Assembly (NCBI GenBank): GCA_963820415.1
Contig: CAWFZT010000004.1
Coordinates: 806,001-870,000 of the forward strand
DNA from: CAWFZT01 sp963820415
GTDB taxonomy: Bacteria > Chloroflexota > Anaerolineae > Anaerolineales > Anaerolineaceae
Length of the DNA: 64,000 nucleotides
Direction of reading: 5' to 3'
Positions 46,516 through 55,050 of the stretch are shown piece after piece. The notes below the pieces were generated by a model. The model was not told where the DNA came from, ran no database searches, and saw nothing but the letters and a program-made list of their open reading frames with translations. Each line of letters opens with the position of its first letter. Positions within the stretch are counted from its first letter, which is position 1. A program made the position numbers and the translations under genes.

Positions 46516-47775
46516 ATGACCGATACGATGTTAGATAACCGCAAAGTAGAGGTAGCAGCCAGGATCAACGTCGAGGCTGACCGTATCAAGACCGTTCAGC
46601 TTCAGTTGAATGTCCTACGGAATCAGGGTATTCTGGTTGACTTGAGCGTAAGCGGAACGGGTATGTTCACCCGGACTGCGACCTGGGCAGAAATTGGTAT
46701 TCAGGCTGACGAGGCCGATCCCCGCTTTACGAGGTTTTCCCGAGGCCAGAAATACCTAATTCCCGAGGAGCAAATCAAGCGGCTTCGCTCTGTAGAAACA
46801 AGAATGCGCCAGTGGCTTGACCGGTTATCCTATGACGTGACCGGTTTCCGACCTTACCGTTGGCTACCCTTCACTGCTTATGATGCCTGGATCGAAAAAT
46901 GGAATGAGTGCAAAACCGAGCTCGAATGGGTCAAGTCGAACATCTTATCCCACTACGATCAGTACGTTTATGAGCTCGCTGAAGGCTTTCAGGCAGTTGC
47001 TCACGCATCCTGGAAATCCATTGTAGCGCAGGGTTACGATTGGGCGATCATTGACGGTAAACCGCTGCAGGAAGAAGAATTTGTCGATCACGTGGTAGCC
47101 GAAGCTCTTTCGAAAATGCCGAGCAAAACTAAGATCGAGCAGGAATTGAAAGCTGATTACATCACAGCATTGGTGTTCGGACAGGAAGATATTGCTGAAG
47201 ACCAGGCGAGGGCAGCGGCAATTCAACATGAAGCCGAGATCGACCGGAAGGCCAGGTGGGAAAGCACTCGGGTTGAGCAACTTCAGAGCACCCTCCTGGA
47301 AGAACAATACGCCCACCAGCGCAGGATGAACCAGCTTGAGGAAATCGAACGTCGAGAGAAAATCGAGGCCATGCGTATAGCGGAGGCAGAGCACGCTCGC
47401 CAGCAGCTTCAGCAGATTGCTTCACCCTTCCAGGAAGTCTTCCAGGCTCTCCGCAGCCAGCTTGCCAAGGATGCCAAAGAGATGCTCGAAAGCATCAAGA
47501 AAAACGGTACTGTGCGTGGCAAGGTTGCAGAACGAGGTAGAGGTCTAATTGAGTTATTTGATCTCTTGGCGGTCCAAGATGACTATGAGTTGAGAGGGAG
47601 GTTGGAGTCTTTAGAGCAGGCTATCGGTCCCATCGGTGATGAGAAAACCGGAAACGAGCCAGAGCGAGATACCAACCAGGTTGTGATGCTCCTGCAAGAA
47701 ATTGCCGAGCTAGAACACCAGGCTGTGATCGACTTGATGGCCGGTCCAAGCCGGTTTGGAATGATTGAACTTTAG
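46516..47775 (+). CDS. Island coiled-coil protein of unknown function (DUF3150-like by position)
   Basis: 419 aa. N-terminal globular half (RFSRGQKYLIPEEQIKRLRSVETRMRQWLDRLSYDVTGFRPYRWLPFTAYDAWIEKW), then a long helical/coiled-coil region (about residues 220-330, IDRKARWESTRVEQLQSTLLEEQYAHQRRMNQLEEIERREK), and a Glu-rich tail. Family assignment to DUF3150 is only by resemblance of the opening. In this island it always precedes the SWIM gene (14 bp here), and a deleted copy sits at 35406. Ribosome site GGAGG 8 bp upstream. The pair plus a Ycf46-like ATPase hints at one functional module. Confidence 0.8.
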   Translation: MTDTMLDNRKVEVAARINVEADRIKTVQLQLNVLRNQGILVDLSVSGTGMFTRTATWAEIGIQADEADPRFTRFSRGQKYLIPEEQIKRLRSVETRMRQWLDRLSYDVTGFRPYRWLPFTAYDAWIEKWNECKTELEWVKSNILSHYDQYVYELAEGFQAVAHASWKSIVAQGYDWAIIDGKPLQEEEFVDHVVAEALSKMPSKTKIEQELKADYITALVFGQEDIAEDQARAAAIQHEAEIDRKARWESTRVEQLQSTLLEEQYAHQRRMNQLEEIERREKIEAMRIAEAEHARQQLQQIASPFQEVFQALRSQLAKDAKEMLESIKKNGTVRGKVAERGRGLIELFDLLAVQDDYELRGRLESLEQAIGPIGDEKTGNEPERDTNQVVMLLQEIAELEHQAVIDLMAGPSRFGMIEL

Positions 47776-47789
47776 ACAGGGAGGAAGCC

Positions 47790-48093
47790 ATGTTACCAGC
47801 CATAAAAATTATGGACCACAACAGTAACGGGAATTGGATAGAGTTCTACGAAGTGCAATCAGAAAACCGGCCAGGTGTTGCCTATGTGGTCGCCAAGTCC
47901 TGCAAAGGAATCTGGGGGTGTAGTTGTCCGGCCTGGATTTATCAACGTGGACAACATGGGGATTGCAAAACATATCCGACATGTGCTGAACCAGATCGAA
48001 CGCAATATTCAACCTTCAACTTACGCCAAGCCAATATTGACACCTGAGAAGGTTCAGAAGATCCTTAGCCGGTTCTCCCTGGTTGAGGTGTGA
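47790..48093 (+). pseudogene. SWIM zinc-finger protein with frameshift
   Basis: About 100 aa when one A is removed from AAAA near 47966. MLPAIKIMDHNSNGNWIEFYEVQSENRPGVAYVVAKS, then the SWIM motif CSCPAW...GDCKH (CxC, then CxH), ending HVLNQIERNIQ...PEKVQKILSRFSLVEV. SWIM domains bind zinc and DNA or protein. Small stand-alone members accompany transposases and Ycf46/coiled-coil genes. It is co-directional with the coiled-coil gene (14 bp). Copy 1 at 35577-35779 is intact over the motif. Confidence 0.75.
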
Positions 48094-48365
48094 GCCTGCC
48101 ACAACGTACAGTTTAAGGAAAATAATTTACTCAACCGTCCTTGGATGTTTCTTGTCAAAATGTTCGGTTCTGAGCAATTGGTTGCGAAAATCATTGGGAA
48201 ATGGCAAAAACAATGCTACACTTAAGATGGTTCAGCCAAAGTTTTCGCCCGGTTTGGGCGAAATTGATGGCAAAATGATTTCAACGTGGAATCTCGGTTA
48301 TAATTAATCAGTACGATTAATCATTACGGGAGCTTTCCGTTCCATCGCATCATCGGGGAATTCGC

Positions 48366-48389
48366 TGATTCACATGTGCGTGTGAATCA
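48366..48389. repeat. Palindromic hairpin before the DUF805 gene
   Basis: TGATTCACA (48366-48374) pairs with TGTGAATCA (48381-48389), loop TGTGCG. It resembles a dyad-type regulator site or hairpin. The 48094-48437 gap otherwise holds a short leader (ribosome site AAAAAGGAGATC). Confidence 0.4.
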
Positions 48390-48437
48390 TAAAGCGCAAA
48401 TTTATTCAACATTCATCAGGTCAAAAAGGAGATCAAA

Positions 48438-48839
48438 ATGGAATGGTATCTTGCAGTATTGAAGAAGTACGCTACTTTCAGCGGGCGGGCGCGCAGGAAA
48501 GAATTCTGGATGTTCGCCCTGTTCAATTTCATCATTGCACTCGTGTTCAGCATTTTGTCCACTATCATAAATCAAAGTTCAGGTGCAGCTGCTGGATCCA
48601 GCAATATTTTCTCCGTGATCAGTGGTCTCTACAGCCTGGCCGTTCTGATTCCGGGCTTGGCAGTGGCAGTCCGCAGGCTGCACGACACGGGTCGCAGCGG
48701 ATGGAATTACTTCCTTGGATTAATCCCGCTGGTCGGCGCGATTATCCTGATCGTATATTTCTGCCAGGATAGCCAGGCCGGTGAAAATCAGTACGGCCCC
48801 AACCCGAAAGAGGCCCCCTCCGGCGCAGTGATACAATAA
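48438..48839 (+). CDS. DUF805 membrane protein (cargo)
   Basis: 133 aa with three or four membrane helices. DUF805 signature: YATFSGRARRKEFWMFALFNFIIA, and LAVAVRRLHDTGRSGWNYFLGLIPLVGAIILIVYFCQDSQAGENQYGPNP. The family is of unknown function, widespread, with a positively charged RRLHDTGRSGW loop. It sits between SWIM and Ycf46 copy 4, the slot that in the other module holds the cassette array. A terminator follows directly. Confidence 0.92.
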   Translation: MEWYLAVLKKYATFSGRARRKEFWMFALFNFIIALVFSILSTIINQSSGAAAGSSNIFSVISGLYSLAVLIPGLAVAVRRLHDTGRSGWNYFLGLIPLVGAIILIVYFCQDSQAGENQYGPNPKEAPSGAVIQ

Positions 48840-48863
48840 GACGCGGCAGTGTATAGAATCGTA

Positions 48864-48890
48864 CAGGCCAGGGACGCCCACCCTGGCCTG
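48864..48890 (+). terminator. Terminator of the DUF805 gene
   Basis: CAGGCCAGGG (48864-48873) pairs perfectly with CCCTGGCCTG (48881-48890), 7-nt loop, followed by TATTGTT. It lies 25 bp after the stop codon. Confidence 0.65.
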
Positions 48891-49145
48891 TATTGTTGCA
48901 CTAAGGAGGAGAAGATGAAAAGGTCGCTCTTGACTAATATACGCGTTGATATAGATTTTTTTTCAAAATCCCTCCAGTTTCAACGAGATGGAAGTAGTTC
49001 AGTTACCAGAATCTACCGATTGAGACTAGGAATTTAAATATTCTTCAGGATATCTAGAATCGGATTTATATATTATTTAACCTTAACTACCTAACCCCTC
49101 ACGGTTTATCTTCCTAACACCATATCAATTCAAGGAGGATTAACC

Positions 49146-49445
49146 GTGAAAAACCAGACTTCAGCCATTGAACAATTAGACCGTTACATCCGAGCTCGGT
49201 ATCCAGCTATTGCTATCCTCTCACATGAGGAAAGCCGCGTGATGGCATCCATCCAGGCCGTTGCAGAACGACGTGGACGCCGGGTAGTTACCAGGACCTG
49301 CACGCAAGGTCTTCAGCAAGTGAGGCCTGAAGATGCCTTCAACGATTGGCATCCAGACAGCGAACTGGCCTTTGAGCCTGAGGTGACCCGCACCGAGGTA
49401 GCAGCACCAGTGCCCCCGCCGAGGTTCGAACTCGGAACCTACTGA
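49146..49445 (+). pseudogene. Ycf46-like ATPase N-terminal fragment, copy 4
   Basis: MKNQTSAIEQLDRYIRARYPAIAILSHEE...DAFNDWHPDSELAFEPEVTRTEVAAP, then runs into the tRNA fragment, stopping at TGA 49443. Ribosome site GGAGGATTAACC. About 88 codons match before the junction. The AAA domain is missing in all four copies. Confidence 0.72.
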
Positions 49446-49452
49446 TTCGAAG
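49411..49452 (-). repeat. tRNA-Arg(UCG) 3'-half fragment, copy 4 (right island border)
   Basis: Perfect 3'-half with no 3' CCA (A73 is followed by CTGG). This is the last copy; chromosomal-type genes resume at 49870. The gap 49453-49869 holds no gene, though one frame (49778-49868) looks like a decayed coding piece (WEIYRAVMDGQEKGAPTSELL). Confidence 0.65.
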
Positions 49453-49869
49453 GGACAGAACAGGCGTTCTAAACCGTATATGTGGTTGTTTCTCTCTATC
49501 TACTCACCGCATGTACGGGTAATTGTTGATATTTTCTACGGTGCTTATCTAGTGTTATAGAGATATGCACCACAATTGCACCAGAGTTGTTAAGGTTGAG
49601 CAGGTGGATTGCAGCCTCTATCCAAAGGTGCTTATGTTTTGAGAATCATCGATAAAGATATGCCATGAACTGGCTCAGGTTTTGTTGGATATCTGGGCTG
49701 AATAATAAGTTTTTGAATGGATTAGGTTTCCATATTTTGGCATTAGCGGAGCTTATTCACGTTTCAACCAATAATTGCCACGCTCGTGGGAAATTTACCG
49801 GGCGGTAATGGACGGACAGGAAAAAGGCGCGCCAACCTCGGAATTACTGTCCAACGTGTATAGAAAGGC

Positions 49870-50986
49870 CTATTCGACTACTTCCACCAACGTTCCCCCT
49901 GGCAAGCCTACTGTTAAATCACCTGGGTCGTAAGAAACGGCTGGATTCGTCCAACGAAAAATCCATTTGGCGTCCTCAGGAGCAGCATTTACGCAGCCAT
50001 GGGATGACTCTTCGCCAAAGTTATTATGCCAGTAAGTTGAGTGAATCGCAATTCCATTTCCATTGAAAAGACTTGTCCAGCTTACCCCCGGAAGATCGTA
50101 CCCACCTCCGGTTGTTCCACCAGACATATGTACTGAGACCAATTTGCGCCAGATAGGCAAGACCCCCAGCGGAGTTCTCCCACTGCTCTGTGCGATTCCC
50201 GTACATGTCAAACTGGATGCCAGTGGAGACTCTGGCGAAATAAACTTCTTGCTTGTCTTCAAAGCAAGATAAAGTTTGGTAGGTTATATTGACAACAATT
50301 CGTTTGCTTTCCACTTCCGGATGAATAGGCGCAATTTCATCTTCAGATACTGGTCGAAAAGCTTCCGCTCTGGCCCAGAAGATATCTCCATAGCCAAAGC
50401 GCTCGTTTATCCGGTACCAGACCTGACCTTGCTCATCCTGCTTGATTTGATCGATCCATAAAACTTGTGTGTAATACAATCGTGGTGATTGGTTTTGCTT
50501 AAGCCAGGGAGCGCGCGCCGGCAGATTATCCAGAATCAGGTCGACGTAAGGTATAGTTACCTCGCCCCACATTCCGGGCCCTAAACTGGAATCGGGTAGT
50601 TTTGTGATCGGGCTATTAGATATATTCCGCACTGGCTGGAGATAAGGAGACCAGATAAAGCCCTCAGGTGTCTCTACCCAGGTCTGATTGACTCGCAAAG
50701 GCCGGCGGCCAACCACCTCTCGCAACCAGGGGAGAACCCCGTCTTGATATACCTTTCCGACGATTGTACTATCTGGATCTGGCCGGTTTCTGACTTCGGC
50801 CATGCCAACATTCACTCTACCCAATCGATCTGCCAGGGGGAACTGGGTGAACGCCGCAAGGCGATAGAAAGGGAGAAAAACAAACGAGCCAAGGCCAAGA
50901 ATCGCCCGTTTCATGAATTGGCTGCGGGATATAGTAATAGCTTCGGCAGACATTTTCTTGACTTTGGCATTTGGCGCTCCGGTCAT
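49870..50986 (-). pseudogene. L,D-transpeptidase (YkuD) with one frameshift
   Basis: About 371 aa once one extra base near 50175-50190 is removed. N-terminus with Tat/Sec-like signal (SRSQFMKRAILGLGSFVFLPFYRLAAF), an SH3-like region (MAEVRNRPDPDSTIVGKVYQD), then the YkuD fold: VVNITYQTLSCFEDKQEVYFARVSTG, next frame TPLGVLPIWRK...IAIHSTYWHNNFGEESSHGCVNAAPEDA. The catalytic SHGCVN is present. It crosslinks or anchors peptidoglycan outside the membrane. Frame 1 ends at 50024, frame 2 at 49870. It overlaps the next gene's end by 4 bp. Confidence 0.78.
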
Positions 50987-51594
50987 TTCACAGACGCCTG
51001 GATCCAGATCTCCTGTAAAGGATGCTCGGGATCATTGGTCTCAACCATCACACCCCGCCGGACCGTCGTGCCGTGCATATCATGGTAGCGAGGGTCGAAT
51101 TGCAACGTCATCAAGGCTACCTTACCCGGCGGAATACTAGCCGAAGTAAAATCCGCTGCCGTGCAGCCGCAGGTGGTGTAAGCATGAACGATGACCAGGG
51201 GTGCCTGACCCAGGTTGGCGATCACGAAAGCATGCTTCAGAACCTGGTTTGCTCCCACCTCTCCAAAATCATAGAACTGCTCTGATACCTGGATTTCTGG
51301 CCTGGCGCTGGCATCCACTGGGAGGTTGTTGGAAATATTCGATACACCATCCATCATCATTTCATGCGATGCGTGAACTGTCTCACCATACACTACATCA
51401 GCCGGATTAAAACGAATACCGGTCTTGTTTAGATTCCCAGCCACTATGGCCAGGTAAACTAAAACCATGACCCCAAACAACCCTGCCGTCCCAATCCAAA
51501 CCAGTCCCAGCCGCCTGGTTCCCTTCAATCGAAATAAATGCTTGAACTGGGATGTTTTTTCTATCTGGAACCTGGCCGGGATTTCTTTGACCAT
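50983..51594 (-). CDS. DUF1573-domain membrane protein
   Basis: 203 aa: one membrane span (about 28-50), then an extracytoplasmic Ig-like DUF1573 domain: FYDFGEVGANQVLKHAFVIANLGQAPLVIVHAYTTCGCTAADF, SIPPGKVALMTLQFDPR, ending ETNDPEHPLQEIWIQASVK. The CGC pair is the conserved redox- or metal-binding site. A paralogue lies at 52725 with CU replacing CGC. Operon with the DUF2933-like gene upstream (4 bp apart). Confidence 0.9.
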   Translation of the reverse strand: MVKEIPARFQIEKTSQFKHLFRLKGTRRLGLVWIGTAGLFGVMVLVYLAIVAGNLNKTGIRFNPADVVYGETVHASHEMMMDGVSNISNNLPVDASARPEIQVSEQFYDFGEVGANQVLKHAFVIANLGQAPLVIVHAYTTCGCTAADFTSASIPPGKVALMTLQFDPRYHDMHGTTVRRGVMVETNDPEHPLQEIWIQASVK

Positions 51595-51598
51595 ATTA

Positions 51599-51841
51599 TT
51601 ACCTGTCGCTTAAAGTCTTCGGCGTTGGTGTGGGTTGCCCGACCGGAGTCTCCTGGTGTTGATGTCCCGGCTTCCCCATTGCGCCCATCATTAGAAAATG
51701 TGATAGTGGGCACATCAGCAGCAACAATCCGACCAACACGCTGTTGACCGGTAGTTTGAATAAGAAGATCGCTGCCACAGCTCCCATGCCTATCACGCAG
51801 CAAGCTATCATTATGAATGTATGTTTTTTCCACATAGCCAT
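51599..51841 (-). CDS. DUF2933-like small membrane protein
   Basis: 80 aa with two membrane helices (HTFIMIACCVIGMGAVAAIFLF and VLVGLLLLMCPLSHFLMMGAMG) and a His/Gln-rich tail (KPGHQHQETP). The pattern LLLxxCPLxHxxMxG is that of DUF2933 proteins, often near copper-handling genes. Four bp upstream of the DUF1573 gene. Confidence 0.7.
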   Translation of the reverse strand: MAMWKKHTFIMIACCVIGMGAVAAIFLFKLPVNSVLVGLLLLMCPLSHFLMMGAMGKPGHQHQETPVGQPTPTPKTLSDR

Positions 51842-51848
51842 ATCCTTT

Positions 51849-52340
51849 TTATAGAGTTAGTTGCCAGGTGAATACGCGCTCTGATACATCCACATCTTTA
51901 ATTGTGAGCGTTATATTTCTTGCGCCGTCCAAAATTGACTTGCTGTTGATGTGGGTAGGGAAAGAAAGTTTACCGCTAATATGATGCCCACCTTGCGGTG
52001 CATCCCACTGTTTCGCCTGCACCGTTTGCCCGGTGGTGGTAGAGAGGGTCGTTAGTTTGGCCAGTTCCATGCTCAGGTCGACCATATGAGTGTTAATTGC
52101 CACATCGAAAAACAGGCTGCTGTCAGGCTTGCTAAGGTTTTCCGGTTTGATCTCTACCGTCACGTTTCCTTGGGCGTCAGAGCGGGTCAAATCTGCAGCC
52201 GTTGGGGTAACTGGTTGGACTTCCCCGGAGACTGCGGTGGACGTGTTTCCTGCTGGCTGGGCAGCCACCCGGAAACTGGCGCAGGCCGCCAGAACCAGAC
52301 CGCCTACCATCAAAATAAACGCGATTTTGGGTAATTTCAT
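51849..52340 (-). CDS. Secreted lipoprotein of unknown function
   Basis: 163 aa with lipobox LAACAS (about residue 20), a Thr/Gln-rich linker, and a beta-rich domain (VTVEIKPENLSKPDSSLFFDVAINTHMVDLSMELAKLTTL, HHISGKLSFPTHINSKSILDGARNITLTIKDV). The domain resembles periplasmic beta-sandwich (DUF-type) binding modules. First gene of the minus-strand set; 52341-52724 is the divergent gap to the DUF1573 selenoprotein candidate, with no supported gene. Confidence 0.75.
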   Translation of the reverse strand: MKLPKIAFILMVGGLVLAACASFRVAAQPAGNTSTAVSGEVQPVTPTAADLTRSDAQGNVTVEIKPENLSKPDSSLFFDVAINTHMVDLSMELAKLTTLSTTTGQTVQAKQWDAPQGGHHISGKLSFPTHINSKSILDGARNITLTIKDVDVSERVFTWQLTL

Positions 52341-52724
52341 AATCTTATGATAAGGACTGCCATGTAGATTGTCATGCGCATAATCGCCCGATTAACTCTG
52401 AGCCATAACGCCTATTTGGGATCGGGCTGGATGGCGCTGTCCGGTTGCAGAAATAAAAGGTACACTGGTAACGAATTAACCACAAACAATTTTCAAATGA
52501 ACGACAACCTGCCATTCCTTTTGTTCTGATCATCGAGACAGTAAGTTTTTTTCTTGGCATCGGATTGAGTTACATTCACAATTCTATCGAGATGATAGCT
52601 GCTGCTGTTGGGATTATCACCCGCCAAATAGCGCGCCGTGAATGAGCAAAATGGCCTATTGTGACCTCTTTCTACGTTTATTACAATCACCTTCATCAAC
52701 CTTTATAAGAAAAGGAAAAAAGGT

Positions 52725-53219
52725 ATGTCAAAAATCAGAAAACCTGTGCCAAAACGCCGGCAAAAACAGGCAAGTAACAAAAGGCTGCCCCTTCTGCTGG
52801 TATTAGGAGGGATAGTTATCCTGATCGGGGCGTTGTTCTTCGCCTTTCGGAAACCAACGACTGCGTATATTCCAGCGGTGGCAGGGAAACCAAGTCTGAA
52901 GGTTGATAAAGAAAAGATAGATTTGGGCAACATGAAGTTGGGTGAAACTGCCTTTGCCTCATTCCAGCTCACCAATGTTGGCGACCAGGTGCTTGAAATT
53001 ACCCAGACGCCAACCATCCAGGTCATCGAAGGATGCTGACCTCCCACTCCTGTCATCGGTTCGATGACCCTAAAACCTGGTGAATCAACCACCCTTTCGA
53101 TACAATTCATGATGCACGGAGATATGGGCGGAATGCACAATTTCAAGCTCGGCCTTCAGAGCAATGACCCTGCTAATAAGGATGTGTCACTGACTGTACT
53201 ATCCAATTGGGTTCAATAA
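52725..53219 (+). CDS. DUF1573-like secreted protein, candidate selenoprotein (UGA at codon 105)
   Basis: 164 aa with Lys-rich N-terminus, one membrane span (about 23-44), and a DUF1573-type domain: KEKIDLGNMKLGETAFASFQLTNVGDQVLEITQTPTIQVIEGC-X-PPTPVIGSMTLKPGESTTLSIQF and LGLQSNDP. X is TGA at 53037-53039; the frame continues 60 codons of clear homology to TAA 53219. X follows Cys directly (Cys-X), next to the CGC of the paralogue at 51.1 kb, where Cys is expected. A 6-bp hairpin with GGTTC loop starts 12 nt after TGA, fitting a SECIS. Alternative: simple nonsense. Function: outer-envelope redox or thiol handling, inferred. Confidence 0.78.
53052..53068 (+). promoter_or_regulatory. Candidate bacterial SECIS element
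   Basis: GTCATC-GGTTC-GATGAC: perfect 6-bp stem and 5-nt loop beginning with GG. The loop starts 18 nt after the UGA, within the 16-37 nt window and with the G-in-loop rule known for bacterial SECIS. Confidence 0.65.
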
Positions 53220-53241
53220 TTATCCACGCATAACAAAAAAT

Positions 53242-53272
53242 AAAAAGTCCCACTTCTCAGGTGGAACTTTTT
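53242..53272. terminator. Bidirectional terminator
   Basis: AAAAAGTCCCAC (53242-53253) pairs with GTGGAACTTTTT (53261-53272), one mismatch, 7-nt loop. It sits between the convergent DUF1573 selenoprotein and zinc-ribbon genes and ends in a T-run on both strands. Confidence 0.7.
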
Positions 53273-53293
53273 GTTATAAAGATGACCTTCAGG

Positions 53294-53653
53294 CTATACT
53301 TTTTCGCCGCAGTAAGGGCAATTTGCCCAATCGGCTTGTAAAACTTTGCCGCAGTGGGTGCAGGTTCGCACCATAACCTGGGTTGGTGTCTGGGATTTGT
53401 TCAGCCCTACTACCAGGGCAATACCGCCCAAGACCAGAACACCAATGAATGCTAAAGGTATGAGGAACATTCCGAGCATCATAAACCAACCTCCTGGAAA
53501 ACCGAAACCACCCAACATGTGAAAACCGTTATAGCCGCCGTTCATCATGGGCATCATTCCGTAACCGAAACCGCCGAACAGCGGCATGGCAACCAGGAAA
53601 GTTAGAATGAACACCGCAGCGAACAGGGCGACCCATTTCCAAAGCCCTTTCAT
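53294..53653 (-). CDS. Membrane protein with C-terminal zinc ribbon
   Basis: 119 aa: two membrane helices separated by a Gly/Met-rich linker (MMPMMNGGYNGFHMLGGFGFPGG), then a C-terminal zinc ribbon CTHCGKVLQADWANCPYCGEKV (CxxC...CxxC). Function unknown. Overlaps the preceding PepSY gene by 4 bp, so the pair is coupled. Confidence 0.85.
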   Translation of the reverse strand: MKGLWKWVALFAAVFILTFLVAMPLFGGFGYGMMPMMNGGYNGFHMLGGFGFPGGWFMMLGMFLIPLAFIGVLVLGGIALVVGLNKSQTPTQVMVRTCTHCGKVLQADWANCPYCGEKV

Positions 53654-54363
53654 TTAGCCAGCTCCTTTTCAGTGATGAATTGACCGTGCCAGGTATGCAG
53701 CCAGACTTGCCCGGTAAAGCCGTTTACGCTCAACATCCCGGCAATCTGGTCATTAAGTTTGTAATCGAAAGTGTAATACCCATAGAAAGTAGACCCATCC
53801 GGTTCAACCTTGGCGCCTGGGACCTGTGCATCCAGCGCTGTTTGAGCATTAGCCCGAGCTTGCTCGAAGGTGACCGTGTTTTCCTGGGAGCTGCCATTCC
53901 CCATATGTCCATATTTTACATTCCACATCATGTTGGGACCGTATTCAGGAAACACTGCACCGGTAGAAGGATCCACGAGAACTTCAAAAGCCGCTTTGCC
54001 AGTGTCTTTCTCCACCACAGCAGCATAGAAATTGTTGGAAAACTCCATAATTTCAGAAGCCTGGAAGTTCGAGCCAACAGAAGCAGCGTAAGCCTGAACT
54101 TTCTGCACGGCTTCATCCAGGGAAATCCGGTTTCCGGTTGACTGTTGGGCATTGAGTTCATAGCCACCCATCATACCGCTTCCACCCATCATGCCAGTTC
54201 TGCCCATCATGCCATAACCGCCTACACCTGCCCTGGGTGCCGGCGCCTGGATCAACTCTGGACCAACAGGATTATTCATCATCCGGACCAAACCAAAAGC
54301 AGCTATGACACCCAGTCCCAGCGCTGCAATTACCACAAGTGTACCGATCAAATACTTTTTCAT
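53650..54363 (-). CDS. PepSY-like membrane-anchored protein with Met-rich repeat
   Basis: 237 aa from ATG 54363 (ribosome site CAGGAGAAAG). N-terminal anchor (LIGTLVVIAALGLGVIAAFGLV), then GYGMMGRTGMMGGSGMMGGYE, a Met/Gly motif of the kind that binds copper, then two PepSY-like units (ISLDEAVQKVQAYAASVGSNF...AAFEVLVDPSTGAVFPEYG and VTFEQARANAQTAL...GMLSVNGFTGQVWLHTWHG). PepSY modulates peptidases and metal handling. The Met motif plus YHS and cupredoxin neighbours suggests a copper link. Confidence 0.82.
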   Translation of the reverse strand: MKKYLIGTLVVIAALGLGVIAAFGLVRMMNNPVGPELIQAPAPRAGVGGYGMMGRTGMMGGSGMMGGYELNAQQSTGNRISLDEAVQKVQAYAASVGSNFQASEIMEFSNNFYAAVVEKDTGKAAFEVLVDPSTGAVFPEYGPNMMWNVKYGHMGNGSSQENTVTFEQARANAQTALDAQVPGAKVEPDGSTFYGYYTFDYKLNDQIAGMLSVNGFTGQVWLHTWHGQFITEKELAK

Positions 54364-54580
54364 TCTTTCTCCTGAGAAAAGATTTAGACAAAAGCGCGAA
54401 AGCAAAAACCCTTTTTCTCGCCTTTCATCTTAGCAAATCGGGTCCATTTTGTAATCGGCCAAAACACTTGTCAGAAATAGGCATTTTTGCCTATCTGAAC
54501 CTGCGTCATTTGGCCCTCTACGGATCAACCGCTATTCCTTATACTCAGCATGGATTCATCAATGTCTTAACGAGGAATTT

Positions 54581-55045
54581 ATGATTTCGAATCCATCATT
54601 TCAGCGCACGCTCCGTATTGGTTACCTTCTTTTATTGGCAACAATGATTCCTGTGATATCTGTTCTATCTGGTTGCAGCGGGACCTCTACCAATCAAAAT
54701 GCAAAGATGGCTCAAATGCCGCCTGAGGTGCAGAAAGCCCCCAATACGGTCCGAGAGGCTTACCAGTTCGCCCTTTCCAACCCAGAGGCGTTGAAAAATG
54801 TGCCTTGTTACTGTGGCTGTGGTGCAGTTGGGCATACTTCCAATTACTCTTGCTATGTTAAGGAAATTAAACCTTCAGGTGAAGTGGTCTTCGACCAGCA
54901 TGCTTTGGCCTGTTCGATTTGCGTAGACATCACCCAGGATGTGATGAAGATGACCAAAGCCGGAAAACTACCTCAAGAAATTCGAGCAGGCATCGATAAG
55001 ACTTATTCTCAATATGGCCCATCCAACATGACTGCTGCTAAATAA
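54581..55045 (+). CDS. PCYCGC-motif lipoprotein
   Basis: 154 aa with lipobox LSGCSG. Central motif VPCYCGCGAVGHTSNYSCYVK and second Cys pair in HALACSICVDITQDVMKM. PCYCGC-family lipoproteins occur in Gram-positives and Chloroflexota; Cys arrangement suggests metal binding or redox, but function is unknown. Six bp before the COX2-like gene, on the same strand. Confidence 0.9.
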   Translation: MISNPSFQRTLRIGYLLLLATMIPVISVLSGCSGTSTNQNAKMAQMPPEVQKAPNTVREAYQFALSNPEALKNVPCYCGCGAVGHTSNYSCYVKEIKPSGEVVFDQHALACSICVDITQDVMKMTKAGKLPQEIRAGIDKTYSQYGPSNMTAAK

Positions 55046-55050
55046 GGCGT

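Noticed and set aside
42861..49452. Intact tRNA genes at the tRNA-Arg fragments
   Set aside because: Only the 3' half is present in every copy; no D-arm or matching 5' acceptor strand GCCCCCG is found in the adjacent sequence.
52493..52699. Minus-strand frame in the divergent gap upstream of the DUF1573 candidate
   Set aside because: No recognisable motifs or ribosome site; likely promoter region or unrecognised decay.
7569..53219. Genetic-code reassignment (TGA as an amino acid) to explain several in-frame TGAs
   Set aside because: Many genes here end cleanly at TGA, some with ATGA/GTGA overlaps, and the TGAs replace different residues (Gly, Cys). Two Sec candidates plus ordinary nonsense fit better.
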